DNA of 58,201 nucleotides from the NCBI RefSeq assembly GCF_005893125.1, contig NZ_VCJS01000069.1, positions 1-58,201 on the forward strand, given 5' to 3'. A program made the position numbers and the translations under genes. The DNA is from Nonomuraea basaltis (GTDB lineage: Bacteria > Actinomycetota > Actinomycetes > Streptosporangiales > Streptosporangiaceae). Below the pieces are notes generated by a model that saw nothing but the letters and a program-made list of their open reading frames with translations, made no database searches and was not told where the DNA came from. Below, piece by piece: positions 16,549 through 25,007 of this stretch. How positions within the stretch are numbered: the stretch's first letter is position 1; each line of letters starts with the position of its first letter.

Positions 16549-16765
16549 CATGACGAATATCGGAACGAAAAGTCCCGCCAAGGCGGCCGGGATCAAGGCC
16601 CTTGGCGGGACTTTTCGTTCGGATGCGTCTCAGGGGTCGTCCGGGTTGCATCTGATGCAAGGTCCGAGGCGCCTACGGGAGGCCTCTGGCTATCGGGAAG
16701 TGAAGTTCCCGCAGCTCAGAGCGATGCAGGGCTTACCGGGACTTTCCGGTCCGATGTTCGTCATG
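16549..16765. mobile_element. MITE-like element, 217 bp, with 28-bp terminal inverted repeats
   Basis: The left end CATGACGAATATCGGAACGA... and the inverted right end CATGACGAACATCGGACCGG... match at 25 of 28 positions. A third, internal copy of the end sequence (16600-16622) pairs with the left end to form a 20-bp perfect hairpin (16564-16583 with 16600-16619). There is no transposase inside. I found no clear target duplication. It fills most of the gap between the sigma gene and 16800; the remainder (16369-16548) shows nothing further. Confidence 0.6.
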
Positions 16766-16799
16766 GCACTACACGGTCCTGCCGGTAACAGGGAAGGGT

Positions 16800-17213
16800 T
16801 CACTGCCCAGGCGCCAGCACCGGGCTGTTGTGATACGCGGCGATCAGCCACTGGCCGTCCCGCTTCTCGAAGACCCACGTCGCGTTCACCTTACGCGGGT
16901 CGTCCGGAACCTCGGTCTCGCCGGGGAACAGAATGGCGGATTCACTGATGACGATCGCACCGTCCCTGCCGACGAACCGGATGCTGAGCTGCTTGTTGTA
17001 GGTCGAGCTGCCCTTGAGCGGCCCCTCGAAGCCCAGGGCCATGTTCTGACGGATCACGTCACGGCTGTCGCGGAGCGAGCCGGTCATAATGGCGGTCGCG
17101 TCCGCGGTGTAGTTGGCGACCATGCCGTCGGCGTTGCCAGCCTCCCACGCCTTGTAGGACTCAACCAGCACGGCCTGGATAGCGGCCTCGTCTTCCGCAC
17201 GACTGTCTGACAT
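16800..17213 (-). CDS. SgcJ/EcaC-type NTF2-like protein
   Basis: A 137-residue cone-fold (NTF2/SnoaL) protein of the conserved hypothetical SgcJ/EcaC family: an N-terminal helix (AIQAVLVESYKAWEAGNADGM), YTADATAI and a final beta-sheet with WVFEKRDGQWLIAAYHNS. Such proteins are small-molecule-binding or isomerase-like and several sit in secondary-metabolite clusters. It is monocistronic, with a terminator hairpin upstream closing the previous gene. No specific substrate can be proposed. Confidence 0.82.
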   Translation of the reverse strand: MSDSRAEDEAAIQAVLVESYKAWEAGNADGMVANYTADATAIMTGSLRDSRDVIRQNMALGFEGPLKGSSTYNKQLSIRFVGRDGAIVISESAILFPGETEVPDDPRKVNATWVFEKRDGQWLIAAYHNSPVLAPGQ

Positions 17214-17419
17214 CGGATTCTCCCTTGTGATCGGTTCGCCCGGGGTATTCCGGCGAGCTCGTCATACATACCGGCGGTGGGGTCGGAACTCATCGCGGCG
17301 GACGAGAACTTTCTCTTGCGTCTTCAAGGGCGGCCTGACGGCCGCCGTCCCGCCGGGCGTGCGGCCTCATCAGGGCCGCCTTCGCGCTATGGCAGTCGTC
17401 TGGATCCGCGTCGACCCGA

Positions 17420-17456
17420 CCAAGGCAGAACACGGCACAGCCGTGTTCTGCCTTGG
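17420..17456 (-). terminator. Strong hairpin terminator after the DUF1062 gene
   Basis: CCAAGGCAGAACACGG and its exact complement form a 16-bp perfect stem with a 5-base loop (CACAG), 28 bp past the stop of the minus-strand gene at 17484. The rest of 17214-17483 shows no gene. Confidence 0.75.
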
Positions 17457-17483
17457 CGGAGAGCGTCGCACCGACACCTGGAC

Positions 17484-18044
17484 CTATTGAACCGACCACA
17501 CCAGGACGAATGAGAAATCCAGTTTCGTCCTGCGGTTCAGCGGGATATCGATCTTGACTCTGTGCGTGATCTCATTACGGCTGATGCCTAATCCATGAGC
17601 GATGAGCCGTTCGGGACGGACTGGCACGGGATCGTCGAAGGTGACCGTGATCTGAAGGGGCCACGGATCCTCGGGAACGGGAGGTGCGTGGAGTTCCCAG
17701 CACCCGTCCCAATCGAGCGCGAACCGGTTGCGCCGGGCGATCAACGGGTCGAGAAGGGTATCCACGACGAGGGAAGGCGAGTTGGCCGAGTAACCGGCCA
17801 GAAGGTCAGCGGGCAGTGAGCGGACCGGGACGCGATCGTGGACGGTGAGCTTGCTGGTCCGGCCACAGGAAACGCAGTTGACCAGGAGCCAGACGTCGAG
17901 AAGTTTGCCGTTGGCGTTGACGCGGAAACTGCCGTTGCCGATGGTGGCGCGGCCGGAGGGGCAGGCCACGCACCGGAGGGCGAGCAGAGGCAGGTGGGTG
18001 CGCCGCACCGCCCAGGGCAGCACGATATGAGGATGTGAAGACAT
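17484..18044 (-). CDS. DUF1062 domain protein
   Basis: A 186-residue protein matching DUF1062: an N-terminal pair of CxxC motifs (CVAC and CVSC) that could form a zinc ribbon, RVNANGKLLDVWLLVNC between them, and a C-terminal half with LGISRNEITHRVKIDIPLNRR. Function is unknown. The zinc-ribbon-like half and a helix-turn-helix-like end suggest nucleic-acid contact, but that is inference. It is followed by a strong hairpin and is probably monocistronic. Confidence 0.82.
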   Translation of the reverse strand: MSSHPHIVLPWAVRRTHLPLLALRCVACPSGRATIGNGSFRVNANGKLLDVWLLVNCVSCGRTSKLTVHDRVPVRSLPADLLAGYSANSPSLVVDTLLDPLIARRNRFALDWDGCWELHAPPVPEDPWPLQITVTFDDPVPVRPERLIAHGLGISRNEITHRVKIDIPLNRRTKLDFSFVLVWSVQ

Positions 18045-18197
18045 GATCTCTCTGAAGACCTGACGAAGAGCACGGAAAACAGAGCCGACGGCGTCGTCGG
18101 CGACCGATGCGCAGGGAAGATGTCAGGTCTAAAGAGCAGGCGGCGTCATGCGCGCGAAGTCCTCACATAGGGGTCGTTAGCCGGTGCGGGCCGATGC

Positions 18198-18572
18198 TCA
18201 GCTCAGGCGGGCTCGCAGGAGGCAGAATTCGTTGCCTTCGGGGTCGGCCAGGACGTGCCAGGGCTCCTCGCCGGTCTGGCCGACGTCGGCCGGGCGCGCC
18301 CCGAGCTTCAGGAGGCGTTCGAGTTCGGCGTCCTGATCGCGGTCGGTGGCGTTGACGTCGAAGTGCATCCGCAGCCTGCCCGTCTTGGGCTCGGTAGTGG
18401 GGCAGAAGACCAGAGTCGGCTGCAATCCGCCGAACCCTTCCCGTGGTCCGATCTCCACCGCGCCGGCGTCCTCGGTATCGAGCACGATGAAGCCCAGCAC
18501 CTCGCACCAGAACGCCGCCAGCCGTTGCGGGTCCAGGCAAGGGATGATCAGTTCTGAAATGCGACAAGCCAT
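18198..18572 (-). CDS. VOC/glyoxalase-like family protein
   Basis: A 124-residue single-domain VOC protein of the actinobacterial glyoxalase-like type: ISELIIPCLDPQRLAAFWCEVLG at the start, RMHFDVNATDRDQDAELERL in the middle and WHVLADPEGNEFCLL at the end. The longer open frame to 18833 is rejected because homology begins at ATG 18572. No neighbour shares its strand closely. Likely a small-molecule binding or detoxifying protein. Confidence 0.84.
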   Translation of the reverse strand: MACRISELIIPCLDPQRLAAFWCEVLGFIVLDTEDAGAVEIGPREGFGGLQPTLVFCPTTEPKTGRLRMHFDVNATDRDQDAELERLLKLGARPADVGQTGEEPWHVLADPEGNEFCLLRARLS

Positions 18573-18726
18573 GATCGGCACCCTACCGGGCATCAACCGC
18601 ACGCAGCCAATCCTTAAACGGCCCAGGGCCGCGACGCAGTGGGCACCCGGGAGCGGCGGGCCGGCCCCATCCGCGCCCGGGCTGCCTTGCCGCCCCGGAC
18701 CTTGATCAGTTGGCCGTGGAAGCGAG

Positions 18727-18948
18727 TCACCCGTCCGCGGCGTCCTCGGCCTCCCAGCGCAGCAGGTCTCCCGGCTGGCACTCGAGCGCCTCGCAGAGCG
18801 CGTCGAGCGTCGTGAAGCGCACCGCCTTGGCACGGCCGTTCTTGAGCACCGCCAGGTTGGCGGGCGTGATCCCGACGCGGTCCGCGAGCTCGCCCACGGA
18901 CATCTTCCGCTTGGCCAGCACCACGTCGATGTCGACGACGATCGGCAT
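18727..18948 (-). CDS. Small XRE/Cro-type regulator (YozG-like)
   Basis: A 73-residue protein that is almost only a helix-turn-helix: MSVGELADRVGITPANLAVLKNGRAKAVRFTTLDALCEALECQPGDLL. Its ATG overlaps the stop of the DUF2975 membrane protein gene (TGATG), so the two are translationally coupled. This DUF2975-XRE pairing is common in Gram-positives. The DNA-binding protein probably acts on the 25-bp palindrome at 19474-19498. Confidence 0.85.
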   Translation of the reverse strand: MPIVVDIDVVLAKRKMSVGELADRVGITPANLAVLKNGRAKAVRFTTLDALCEALECQPGDLLRWEAEDAADG

Positions 18949-19448
18949 CAGATCACCTCGTCCAGCTCGGCCTGCATCTGCGCCGCCTCGACGTCGCGCG
19001 CGACAGCCTGGGCCAGCAGCATCCGCAGCACGAGCACGATGAGCGCGACCCCCAGGATCGCCACGCCGGCCCCGCCTATCAGGAGGACCATGCCCGGGGG
19101 GACGGGGTCGCCCGGCGCCAGGATGACCCCGAGTGCGAACATCAGGAAGGCGGCCGCCACGATCGCGCCGATCACGACGTCCACGTACCGGAAGGCGGCG
19201 TGGGAGAACACCGTTCCGCGTCGCACCATCGTCGCCAACCGCCACACGCAGACCAGGACGACCTGGACCGTCACGACGCCCAAGACCGTGATCACGAGGA
19301 ACGGGGTGCGCAGGTGCGCGAGGTCCGCGTTGAGCGCCTCCAGGTCAATGGCCAGCAGCGGCACCATCGCTGTCTGCACGAACACCGAGCCGGCGAGCAG
19401 CGCCACGAGCATGGCGCGCAGCGTGAGCACTGTCAGCTTCCCCATCAT
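18948..19448 (-). CDS. DUF2975 membrane protein
   Basis: A 166-residue integral membrane protein with four hydrophobic segments (about 8-30, 50-72, 92-112, 120-142) and a short charged C-terminal tail. It matches DUF2975, whose members are encoded with a YozG-like XRE regulator as they are here (1-bp overlap). The pair is thought to form a membrane-linked regulatory switch, but the signal is unknown. A strong palindrome precedes the gene. Confidence 0.83.
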   Translation of the reverse strand: MMGKLTVLTLRAMLVALLAGSVFVQTAMVPLLAIDLEALNADLAHLRTPFLVITVLGVVTVQVVLVCVWRLATMVRRGTVFSHAAFRYVDVVIGAIVAAAFLMFALGVILAPGDPVPPGMVLLIGGAGVAILGVALIVLVLRMLLAQAVARDVEAAQMQAELDEVI

Positions 19449-19473
19449 CTCTCCCTCGATCGATCTACGATGG

Positions 19474-19498
19474 AAATCTATCGATATTCGATAGATTT
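19474..19498. promoter_or_regulatory. 25-bp palindrome upstream of the DUF2975-xre pair
   Basis: AAATCTATCGA-TAT-TCGATAGATTT has perfect 11-bp arms and begins 26 bp upstream of the DUF2975 start. It is AT-rich against the local background. It is the probable autoregulatory operator of the YozG-like regulator. Confidence 0.65.
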
Positions 19499-19641
19499 AG
19501 CAAGAGATCGGACATGACGACAGCTCTGCCCGGCCTCAGAACCGCATCGGCGCCTGCAGGTCGGGGTGGTCCAGAGCGTTGCCGAGGGCGGTCAGCGTGC
19601 CGTGTTCTCCTGCACAGGCTCACGCTCGCCACTCGTACCGA

Positions 19642-19736
19642 ACTCGATGAGCAGATCCTCGGCCGGTCCTGAATTGGTCCTCAATTGGCCTACTGGATCG
19701 GACCATGACGCGTGTACCGATTCCTGCCAGGCTGAG
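19642..19736. repeat. Copy A of a duplicated MocR-promoter segment
   Basis: About 95 bp before the flavoprotein gene match 22552-22648 at roughly four of five positions. Copy A includes, on the minus strand, the beginning of a MocR-type coding sequence (PAEDLLIE) that then stops making sense, so it is a broken divergent regulator gene plus its operator region (GAATTGGTCCTCAATTGG). The rest of 19501-19641 shows no recognisable gene. Confidence 0.6.
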
Positions 19737-19740
19737 TGGC

Positions 19741-21096
19741 ATGACAACGACAGCGACCCGCTTCGACGGCCGGCTCCTCACGCCTGGCGACGCCGGCTAC
19801 GACACCGCCCGTACCGTCTGGAACGCCATGGTCGACCGGCGCCCACGCATGATCGTCCGTGCGGCGGGCGTCGCCGACGTGGTCGCCGCCGTGCGGATGG
19901 CCCGGGAACTGGACCTCGAGATCGGCGTGCGCTGCGGCGGCCACAACGTCGCCGGCTTCGCCGTGCCTGACGGTGGTCTCATGATCGACCTGACGCCCAT
20001 GGGCGGCGTGCGGATCGACCCGGCCCGTCGCCGGGCCCGGGTGCAGGGCGGCGCGCTGCTCGGCGCGCTGGACCGGACGTCCCAGGCGTACGGCCTGGCC
20101 ACCACCGCCGGCAACGTCTCGCACACCGGCGTCGGCGGGCTCACGCTCGGCGGCGGCATGGGCTGGCTGGCCCGCCAGTACGGCCTGGCCTGCGACAACG
20201 TCGTCTCCTACACGATGGTAACCGCCGAGGGGGACGTGGTGACCGCGAGCCGCACCGAGAACCCCGACCTGTTCTGGGGCCTGCGCGGCGGTGGTGGCAA
20301 CTTCGGCATCGTCACCGAGTTCGAGTTCCAGTTGCATCGCACCGGCACGCGGACGCTGGTCGCCGAGTTCGACTTCCGCGCCGAGGACGCCGTGCCGGTC
20401 ATCGAGGGCTGGCGCGACCTGAACGCCGTCGCGCCCCGGCAGGCGACGTTCACCGCCAGTGTCGGCAGCGGTCCCGCCGGCCCGATAGCCACGCTGGGGT
20501 TCGTGTGGGTCGGCGACCCGGCCGAGGGCCGCCGGCTGCTCCCCGCGATGCGGGCGCTCGGGCGTCCGGTCGCGTCGCGCGTCACCACACCGTCGTACCT
20601 CGAACTTCAGCAACGCGACGACTCCACCGGCGGCCACGCCTACCGCCGCTATTCCAAGGGGCACTACCTGCGGCGATTCCCCACCGCGGCGATCGAGGCG
20701 TTCCTGCTGCGCGGCGGCACCGACCTGAGCGGGAGCCCGTACCTGCCGGGCGTCGGCCTGCAGGCGCACGGCGGCGCGATCGCCGATGTCCCGGAAGCAG
20801 ACGCGGCGTTCAGCCACCGCGGCACGATGTTCGAGTTCGGTGCCGGCTCCCGCTGGACCGACCCGGCCGAGGACGACGCCAGGATGGGTGCCGCCCGCGC
20901 CGCCGGTGCGTCGCTCGAGCCGTACGCGAGCGGGGTGTACGTCAACTCGTTGACGGCCGACGAGCTGGCCGATGGGCAGCGCGGCGTGCGGCGGGCGTAC
21001 TCGGCCGTGAAGCTGGCCCGGCTGACCGCGGTGAAGACCGCGTACGACCCGGCCAACGTGTTCCACCTGAACCAGAACATCCGCCCGGCACACTGA
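19741..21096 (+). CDS. FAD-linked oxidoreductase, berberine-bridge (BBE/PCMH) type
   Basis: A 451-residue flavoprotein with a PCMH-type FAD domain (about 15-210) and a C-terminal BBE domain ending YDPANVFHLNQNI. The histidine for covalent FAD is in RCGGHNVAG. The cysteine that makes a second covalent bond in bicovalent members is absent: the loop reads NVSHTGVGGLTLGGG. So a His-only linkage is expected. These enzymes oxidise sugars, alcohols or secondary metabolites using oxygen. ATG 19741 is chosen because it begins the homology. A damaged MocR start lies divergent upstream, and an intact MocR gene lies downstream on the other strand. Confidence 0.86.
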   Translation: MTTTATRFDGRLLTPGDAGYDTARTVWNAMVDRRPRMIVRAAGVADVVAAVRMARELDLEIGVRCGGHNVAGFAVPDGGLMIDLTPMGGVRIDPARRRARVQGGALLGALDRTSQAYGLATTAGNVSHTGVGGLTLGGGMGWLARQYGLACDNVVSYTMVTAEGDVVTASRTENPDLFWGLRGGGGNFGIVTEFEFQLHRTGTRTLVAEFDFRAEDAVPVIEGWRDLNAVAPRQATFTASVGSGPAGPIATLGFVWVGDPAEGRRLLPAMRALGRPVASRVTTPSYLELQQRDDSTGGHAYRRYSKGHYLRRFPTAAIEAFLLRGGTDLSGSPYLPGVGLQAHGGAIADVPEADAAFSHRGTMFEFGAGSRWTDPAEDDARMGAARAAGASLEPYASGVYVNSLTADELADGQRGVRRAYSAVKLARLTAVKTAYDPANVFHLNQNIRPAH

Positions 21097-21140
21097 TGCG
21101 CATGTCCTGGATGTGCCACCGGCGGAGCGCCTGCGCGGGA

Positions 21141-22604
21141 TCAGGGTCCCCGTACCTCCCGGATGGCCGTCGCCAGCAGCGCGACCCCCTCGGCGATGGC
21201 GGCCTCGCCGAGAATGGCGTAGCCGAAGATGAGGCCACCCGGTCCGGTGCCGGCGATCCGGTACGGGCCGACGCCGTGGATGCCAAGCCCGTGCCGGGCG
21301 GCGGCCGTCACCACCGCCGCCTCGTCGAGGTCGGGCGGGAGCCAGGCGACCACATGCTGCCCGGCGGCGACCCCGGCCGGTTCCAGATCGGGCAGGCGAG
21401 TGCGCAGGGCGTTCAGCAGCGCGTCGCGGCGGCGGCGGTACACCGGACGCATCCGGCGCAGGTGGCGGTCGAACTCGCCGCGCACGAGGAAGTCGGCGAA
21501 CGTCAACTGGTCGATGACCGGCGAACCGCGGTCGGCGAGCACCTTTGCCGCGGCGACGTCGGCGACCAGCTGGGGAGGCACTACCAGCCAGCCGAGCCGC
21601 AACCCCGGCGCGAGCGTCTTGCTGGCCGTACCGCAGTAGACGACATGATCGGGCGCCAGGCCCTGCATGGCGCCCACCGGCGACCGGTCGTAGCGGTACT
21701 CCGCGTCGTAATCGTCCTCGACCACGATCGCGCCGCGGCGCTTCGCCCAGCGGATCACCTCGGCCCTCGCCGCAGCCGACAGTAATCCCCCGGTGGGCCA
21801 CTGGTGCGACGGCGTGAGCACGACCGCATCGGCGTCGGCCCGGTGGAGCGCCTCGACCTGAACGCCGTCCGGACCCACCGGGATGCCGACCACGTCCAGA
21901 CCGGCGGCGCCGGCCAGCACCCGGGCGTCGTCGTTGGGCGACGGGTCTTCCAGGGCGATCCGCCTGGCGCCGTGCCGGACGAGCACCTGGATCAGCAGCG
22001 AGATGCCCTGCCCATAGCCGTTGCAGATCACCACGTTGTCCGGGACGGACGATGTGCCGCGCACCCGGTTGAGGTAGTCGCACAGGGCACCGTGCAGTTC
22101 CGGCACGCCACGGCCGTCGAGGTAGGCGAACCGGTCGTTGGGCGCGGTGGTGAGCACGGTACGAACCGAGCGCAGCCAGGCGGCCCGCGGGAACTGCGAC
22201 ACGTCGGTGCGCCCGTACCCGAAGTCGACCCTGAAGCCGGCCCTGAAACCGGCCCTGAAACCGGCACTGCGCGCGGCCGGCTGCGTCATCGAAGCCGCGG
22301 AGCCCCCGCCGGCGGCGGCTGGCGGCATCGACGCGGCGACCTGGGTGTAACCGCCCGATCGGCTGGCGAGGTAGCCCTCGGCCACGAGCTGCTGGTAGGC
22401 CTCCACGACCACCCCGCGGGAAACCCCGAGGCCGGCCGCGAGGGTGCGGGTGGGTGGCAGCGACGCGCCCGCGCGCAGCCGACCGGCCCGGATGCTGGCG
22501 CGGATGGACCCCTCGATCTGCCGGTGCAGTGGCACCCCGGCGTCGCGGTTCAGCTCGATGAGCAGGTCCTCGGCCGGCCCTGAATTGGTCCTCAATCGGC
22601 CCAC
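21141..22604 (-). CDS. MocR/GabR/PdxR-type regulator (GntR winged helix + aminotransferase domain)
   Basis: A 487-residue fusion of a GntR winged helix (about 10-80, TRTLAAGLGVSRGVVVEAYQQLVAEGYL) and a fold-type I aminotransferase domain (about 130-485) with the PLP lysine in ASKTLAPGLRLGW. Such proteins sense PLP or amino compounds. The GTG at 22604 is preferred over the longer frame: a TATAAG -10 (22620-22615) places transcription start within a few bases of it. The linker holds a 12-bp tandem repeat giving AGFRAGFRAGFR. The target is probably the neighbouring flavoprotein, which shares the same upstream sequence. Confidence 0.85.
   Translation of the reverse strand: MGRLRTNSGPAEDLLIELNRDAGVPLHRQIEGSIRASIRAGRLRAGASLPPTRTLAAGLGVSRGVVVEAYQQLVAEGYLASRSGGYTQVAASMPPAAAGGGSAASMTQPAARSAGFRAGFRAGFRVDFGYGRTDVSQFPRAAWLRSVRTVLTTAPNDRFAYLDGRGVPELHGALCDYLNRVRGTSSVPDNVVICNGYGQGISLLIQVLVRHGARRIALEDPSPNDDARVLAGAAGLDVVGIPVGPDGVQVEALHRADADAVVLTPSHQWPTGGLLSAAARAEVIRWAKRRGAIVVEDDYDAEYRYDRSPVGAMQGLAPDHVVYCGTASKTLAPGLRLGWLVVPPQLVADVAAAKVLADRGSPVIDQLTFADFLVRGEFDRHLRRMRPVYRRRRDALLNALRTRLPDLEPAGVAAGQHVVAWLPPDLDEAAVVTAAARHGLGIHGVGPYRIAGTGPGGLIFGYAILGEAAIAEGVALLATAIREVRGP
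22226..22268. repeat. 12-bp tandem repeat in the MocR linker
   Basis: About three and a half copies of CCTGAAACCGGC encode a repeated A-G-F-R unit between the DNA-binding and aminotransferase domains. The linker length is likely variable between strains. Confidence 0.6.
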
Positions 22605-22648
22605 AGGATGGGACCTTATAGGCCTGTTCCGATTCCTGCCAGGCTGAG
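22552..22648. repeat. Copy B of the duplicated MocR-promoter segment
   Basis: Covers the first codons and the promoter of the intact mocR. It shares CCTGAATTGGTCCTCAAT and GATTCCTGCCAGGCTGAG with copy A at 19642-19736. Beyond 22648 the similarity ends, and 22649-22995 shows no gene. Confidence 0.6.
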
Positions 22649-22995
22649 CGACCTGCCGGGTCCCTCGGTGGCGAGAGCGCCTGGCTGGCGGGGGTGGTGG
22701 CCGCCCGATGGCAGCAGGCCCGGTGAACAGTCGGTGGCTACGCCGCTGGCTGCGCGCGGTCGAGGCTCCCACACTGGTCCTCGGTCGGCGTCTGCGGCTG
22801 CGTCCCCGGCGTCGATCAGCCGCTCCGGCGACAGGCGGGCGCTGCCCGCAGTGGGGCCGGGCCCAGCTCACCGGCTAGGGCGGCGGCCGGCTCAGCGGAG
22901 AAGAACAGGCAGGTGCTGTCGGTAGGGCGTCCGGGGCCGGCTTGGCTGGGTTGTGGTGGGTTGGCGGGTGTGCCGAGTGATCTTCGCGTAGACAT

Positions 22996-23018
22996 TGGGG
23001 ACGTCGTTGTTGTCCCCA
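22996..23018. promoter_or_regulatory. Inverted repeat before the phosphotransferase gene
   Basis: TGGGGAC-N9-GTCCCCA (7-bp arms) lies 31 bp before the ATG at 23049. It could be an operator or a 5'-leader hairpin. Confidence 0.35.
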
Positions 23019-23048
23019 GACGTGTACTCAAGATTGAGGGAGGACGGT

Positions 23049-23897
23049 ATGGACGCATCGGAAGTCCGTCGCGCAGTTGAGGCCGGGAGGGCGACTGCCT
23101 CTGCGCTGGGCCTTCAGGTCGACGATGTGGTCGTCATCAACAACTCGGACCGCATCGCGTTGCGCCTGGTCCCTTGCGATGTTCTTGCTCGGGTCGCACC
23201 CTCAGCGCATCGAGCTGGTTCCCAGTTCGAAGTAGAGGTTGCTCGCCGTCTCGCCGAAGTCGATGGTCCGGTGGCTGAGCTTGAGCCTCGGGTCGAACCC
23301 CGAGTCTATTTGCGTGATGCCTTCGCTATCTCGCTCTGGACCTACTACGAACCTGTGGGATCAGAGATCGCGCCGGCCGACTACGCAGGCGCGCTTATGC
23401 GGCACCATGCCGCCCTGCGCCAGGTCGATCTGGGGGCACCGCACTTCACCGATCGAGTCGCCGGTGCACTGAGTGAGGTGGGCGACCGAGAGCAGACTCC
23501 AGCGCTGCTCGGTCCCGACCGGGAACTCCTCAGCAACACACTCAGTAGCCTGAGCACCGCGATCAGCGGCGGCGAAGCCGACGAGCAGCTGTTGCACGGT
23601 GAGCCGCATCCGGGCAACCTGCTCAAGACGAGGAGAGGGCCGCTCTTCGTAGACCTCGCGACGTGTTGCCGTGGGCCGATCGAGTTCGACCTCGCCCATG
23701 CCCCCGAAGAAGTTGGAGAGCACTATCCGGGGGCTGACCACGACCTGATTCACCAGTGCCGCATCCTCATGTGGGCGTTGTTCACGACCTGGCGCTGGCG
23801 CCGAGACGACCAGCTGCCCAACGGGCACTACTGGAGAGTGGAGGGGCTCAACCAGGTTCGAGCTGCACTCGATCGCTACGGACTGGACCGGGCTTGA
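23049..23897 (+). CDS. Aminoglycoside-phosphotransferase-like kinase (APH fold)
   Basis: A 282-residue APH/choline-kinase-fold protein. The catalytic loop reads LLHGEPHPGNLL, where the usual HGD aspartate is Glu, and the metal-binding segment reads FVDLATCCRGPIEFDLA. ATG 23049 has a GGGAGG ribosome site, better than the upstream start at 22995. The coding GC is somewhat lower than in its neighbours. It may phosphorylate a small hydroxylated compound. The Asp-to-Glu change occurs in some actinobacterial relatives, so it need not mean inactivity. Confidence 0.8.
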   Translation: MDASEVRRAVEAGRATASALGLQVDDVVVINNSDRIALRLVPCDVLARVAPSAHRAGSQFEVEVARRLAEVDGPVAELEPRVEPRVYLRDAFAISLWTYYEPVGSEIAPADYAGALMRHHAALRQVDLGAPHFTDRVAGALSEVGDREQTPALLGPDRELLSNTLSSLSTAISGGEADEQLLHGEPHPGNLLKTRRGPLFVDLATCCRGPIEFDLAHAPEEVGEHYPGADHDLIHQCRILMWALFTTWRWRRDDQLPNGHYWRVEGLNQVRAALDRYGLDRA

Positions 23898-23951
23898 CGG
23901 GACTGTACGAAGTTGATGTGTTCCCACTGCAGTGGGCTGAGGTGAGCCCGG

Positions 23952-24063
23952 ACCTCCGGGCTTCCCCCAGATGGGCCACGTGCAGCAGGTGCATCGACTT
24001 GGAGATCCGCCCGTAGTGCGCGAACGCGCGGCCCAGGTCGATCCACCGCTGCTGGGCATCGGA
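23952..24063 (-). pseudogene. Tn3-family transposase fragment
   Basis: The minus strand encodes IDLGRAFAHYGRISKSMHLL followed by a short arginine stretch. This matches the LGxAFAEYGRIDKTMHLL segment of actinobacterial Tn3 transposases, just before the catalytic Glu region. Only about 37 codons survive, with no flanking transposase sequence. Confidence 0.6.
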
Positions 24064-24140
24064 GATGTCAGCACCCGTGACCGTGGGCGCGGCACGATCA
24101 TGGCGCGAGCTCAACCTGCCGAACAAGCCGGCTGCGGTAT

Positions 24141-24154
24141 TGAAACAGGTTGCA
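24141..24154. promoter_or_regulatory. KstR-like operator
   Basis: TGAAACAGGTTGCA fits the mycobacterial KstR motif TnnAACnnGTTnnA at every fixed position and lies 22 bp before the start of a gene resembling a KstR-regulated SDR. A chance match somewhere in the window is possible, so the position is the main argument. Confidence 0.45.
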
Positions 24155-24175
24155 GTTCATCCCTAGGGTGAGGGC

Positions 24176-24967
24176 ATGATCCTGGACCGCTTCCAGATCC
24201 CCGGCGCCGCCGCGGTCGTCACCGGCGCGGGCCGGGGCATCGGCGCGGCCACCGCCGTCGCGCTCGCCCAGGCCGGAGCGGACGTCGCGATCTGCGCCCG
24301 CACCGAGGGCCAGTTGCGTGCGGTCGCCGAACAGGTGGAGAAGGCCGGCAGGCGGGCTCTGGTTGTGCCCGCCGACCTGGCTCTCCCTGGCGCTGCCGAG
24401 GCGCTCGCGGAGCGGGTCGCGGCCGCCTTCGGGCGGCTGGACGTGGTCGTCAACAACGTAGGCGGCGCGTTGCCCCGCGCCTTCCTCGACACGAGACGAA
24501 AGCATCTTGAGAACGCGTTCCAGTTCAACGTCGGCGTGGCGCACGAGCTCACCGCGGCCGCCGTCCCCCATCTGCTGGAGAGCGGTGGCGGCGCGGTCGT
24601 GAACATCTCGTCCGCCGTGGGCCGCGTGGCGGGCCGCGGCTACCTGGCCTACGGCACCGCGAAGGCGGCCCTCGCGCACTACACCCGGCTGGCCGCCCTT
24701 GACCTGGCCCCCGCCGTACGGGTCAACGCGGTCGCCGTCGGCGCGGTCGCCACCTCCGCGCTCGACATCGTCATGAACGACGAGGACCTGCGCGCGCAGA
24801 TGGAGCAGGCCACGCCGCTGCGGCGGATAGGCGAGCCGGAGGACGTGGCAGCCGCCGTGCTCTATCTGGTCTCCCCCGCCGCCCGGTACGTGACGGGCAA
24901 GGTGCTCGAGGTCGACGGCGGGATCGACCGGCCCAACCTCGACCTCGGGCTGCCCGACCTGTCATGA
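24176..24967 (+). CDS. SDR oxidoreductase, Rv3549c-like (steroid catabolism)
   Basis: A 263-residue classical SDR. It has TGAGRGIG (cofactor loop), NNVGG, the serine in NISSAVG and the catalytic YGTAK, and it ends with DGGIDRPNLDLGLPDL. The MILDRF start and PNLDL-PDL end, as I recall them, match mycobacterial Rv3549c-type proteins, members of the cholesterol-catabolic KstR regulon. It sits 271 bp before kstD and has a KstR-like site in its promoter, so a role in steroid ring or side-chain oxidation is likely. Exact step unknown. Confidence 0.82.
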   Translation: MILDRFQIPGAAAVVTGAGRGIGAATAVALAQAGADVAICARTEGQLRAVAEQVEKAGRRALVVPADLALPGAAEALAERVAAAFGRLDVVVNNVGGALPRAFLDTRRKHLENAFQFNVGVAHELTAAAVPHLLESGGGAVVNISSAVGRVAGRGYLAYGTAKAALAHYTRLAALDLAPAVRVNAVAVGAVATSALDIVMNDEDLRAQMEQATPLRRIGEPEDVAAAVLYLVSPAARYVTGKVLEVDGGIDRPNLDLGLPDLS

Positions 24968-25007
24968 CTTGGTGAGCACGTACGCCCGGCTGGGTCGATC
25001 GCGACGG

